Assembly (NCBI GenBank): GCA_035529395.1 | Contig: DATKWT010000110.1 | Span: 1-40,188 of the forward strand | Direction of reading: 5' to 3' | DNA from: Dehalococcoidales bacterium | Lineage (GTDB): Bacteria; Chloroflexota; Dehalococcoidia; Dehalococcoidales; Fen-1064 | DNA length: 40,188 bases | Part shown: positions 39,702 to 40,188 of the stretch, piece by piece | Numbering within the stretch: the stretch's first letter is position 1 | Layout of the letters: each line of letters opens with the position of its first letter | The notes under the pieces: generated by a model | The model's database searches: none | Told to the model about the DNA's origin: nothing | What the model saw: the letters and a program-made list of their open reading frames with translations, nothing else | Position numbers and translations under genes: made by a program

Positions 39702-39723
39702 ATCCCGCCCCAAGGGACGGGAT
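39702..39723 (-). terminator. T-box terminator ahead of ileS
   Basis: Read on the - strand, ATCCCGTCCC pairs with GGGGCGGGAT across a TT loop, giving ten base pairs with one G-U, followed by ATTTTC. In + coordinates the arms are 39714-39723 and 39702-39711. Confidence 0.88.
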
Positions 39724-39965
39724 TAATTATAACCCGCGGTACCACCCTACTTCTCCGGGAATAGGCCGGAGCACTTATCCAGGGTACGTATTCATACCCC
39801 CGTCAGGGATAACGGCTGACGACTCCGGCCAAGTCTACACAACTACCAGCTTCGCTGGTGGCCTTCGGTTGGCAGCTCGGGAGGGATTTTCGGAAAGCCG
39901 GCTACGTCTGCTCGCACCATACCAGACTCGCTGGGTACCGGTGTCTCTCCTACTCTTCTCCGTCA
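39702..39965 (-). promoter_or_regulatory. T-box riboswitch, isoleucine-specific
   Basis: The conserved T-box AGGGTGGTACCGCGG is the complement of 39734-39748 and is followed by the terminator. Stem I begins with AGGAGAGACACC. The specifier is ATC (complement of 39885-39887) in the context CCGAAA-ATC-CC, an isoleucine codon, which agrees with the downstream gene. Uncharged tRNA-Ile should switch on ileS. Confidence 0.94.
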
Positions 39966-40051
39966 ACGCACTTACACTTCAAAGGTTAACACGTTATGGA
40001 AAACAAAGCAAGTGAAGGGACATTCCATGAACCTGTTTTATTGCCGTAAAG

Positions 40052-40188
40052 CTAGCTCTGACTACCCTGGTCGGGCAGAATCATTACCTTGCGGGCGTCG
40101 CCCTCACCGGTGCTTTCTGTGGTGACATCGGGATGGTCTGTCAGGGCCAGGTGGATGATGCGTCTCTCGTAGGCAGGCATCGGCTCCA
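40052..40188 (-). CDS. Jag/KhpB-like RNA-binding protein, R3H-domain end (partial)
   Basis: The last 44 residues of a protein whose start is beyond the right edge. The sequence [20 protein letters not shown] followed by [17 protein letters not shown] matches the R3H domain at the C-terminus of Jag (KhpB, SpoIIIJ-associated) proteins, in which P-M-x-x-x-E-R-R-x-I-H-x-x-L and T-x-S-x-G-E-x-x-x-R are conserved. Jag binds RNA with its KH and R3H domains and is usually encoded with the YidC insertase, which would lie outside the window. It stops about 85 bases before the ileS T-box leader on the same strand. Confidence 0.88.
   Translation of the reverse strand, partial: EPMPAYERRIIHLALTDHPDVTTESTGEGDARKVMILPDQGSQS

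Noticed and set aside
39966-40051. Promoter of ileS upstream of the T-box
   Set aside because: TTGCTT is a fair -35, but only a poor -10 is found at the right distance, so I did not list it.

Overview
The window looks like a chromosomal segment of an uncultured Chloroflexota bacterium, most likely Dehalococcoidia-like. The clues are lipoprotein-type exported proteins, T-box leaders in front of ileS and trpB, a type-2-like IleS, an HtrA lipoprotein, and a MetF/MetV methyl-branch cluster beside a catabolic cluster rich in short-chain dehydrogenases and peptide-type ABC transport parts. This taxonomic call is inference; no rRNA or other marker gene settles it. I saw no tRNA, transposase, CRISPR array or phage gene.

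Region 1 (1-4.0 kb, mostly + strand): the 3' end of an acyl-CoA carboxylase carboxyltransferase, then three short-chain dehydrogenases (SDRs). The second and third are tandem duplicates that share flanking DNA, and a frameshifted scrap of a further copy lies in front of them. Region 2 (14.6-3.3 kb, - strand): a long co-directional set beginning with a TetR regulator, then two OppB/OppC-type permeases, a family-5 solute-binding lipoprotein, a Gfo/Idh/MocA oxidoreductase, an unrecognised protein, a SnoaL-like protein, and a DUF362-like/EF-hand protein flanked by two proteins each built from a duplicated dimeric alpha/beta-barrel domain. It looks like an uptake and catabolism island, but the substrate is unknown and no transporter ATPase is present. 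Region 3 (14.8-18.8 kb, + strand): a rifampin-phosphotransferase-like PEP-utilising enzyme without the PEP-synthase TIM barrel, followed by a duplicated SnoaL-like protein.

Region 4 (30.1-19.2 kb, - strand): a NarX-type GAF histidine kinase, a NarL-type regulator and a stand-alone REC-REC protein, then a five-gene redox cluster: an FdhA-like protein, NuoE-like, a NuoF-GltD fusion, MetV and MetF. The natural reading is an NAD(P)H/ferredoxin-linked methylene-tetrahydrofolate reductase complex of the Wood-Ljungdahl methyl branch. The FdhA-like subunit has lost the Cys/Sec, His and Arg that formate dehydrogenases need, so it is probably an electron-transfer subunit and not a formate dehydrogenase. 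This is the best candidate for an undescribed system in the window.

Region 5 (30.9-40.2 kb): an N-terminally truncated membrane histidine kinase. It is followed by a Trp-specific T-box leader with an extra leader-peptide/hairpin module ahead of a stand-alone trpB2, then an HtrA protease. The htrA gene is convergent with and overlaps the stop of ileS, which is preceded by an Ile-specific T-box and encodes a synthetase whose HIGH signature reads GVSW. The window ends in the R3H end of a Jag/KhpB-like RNA-binding protein.
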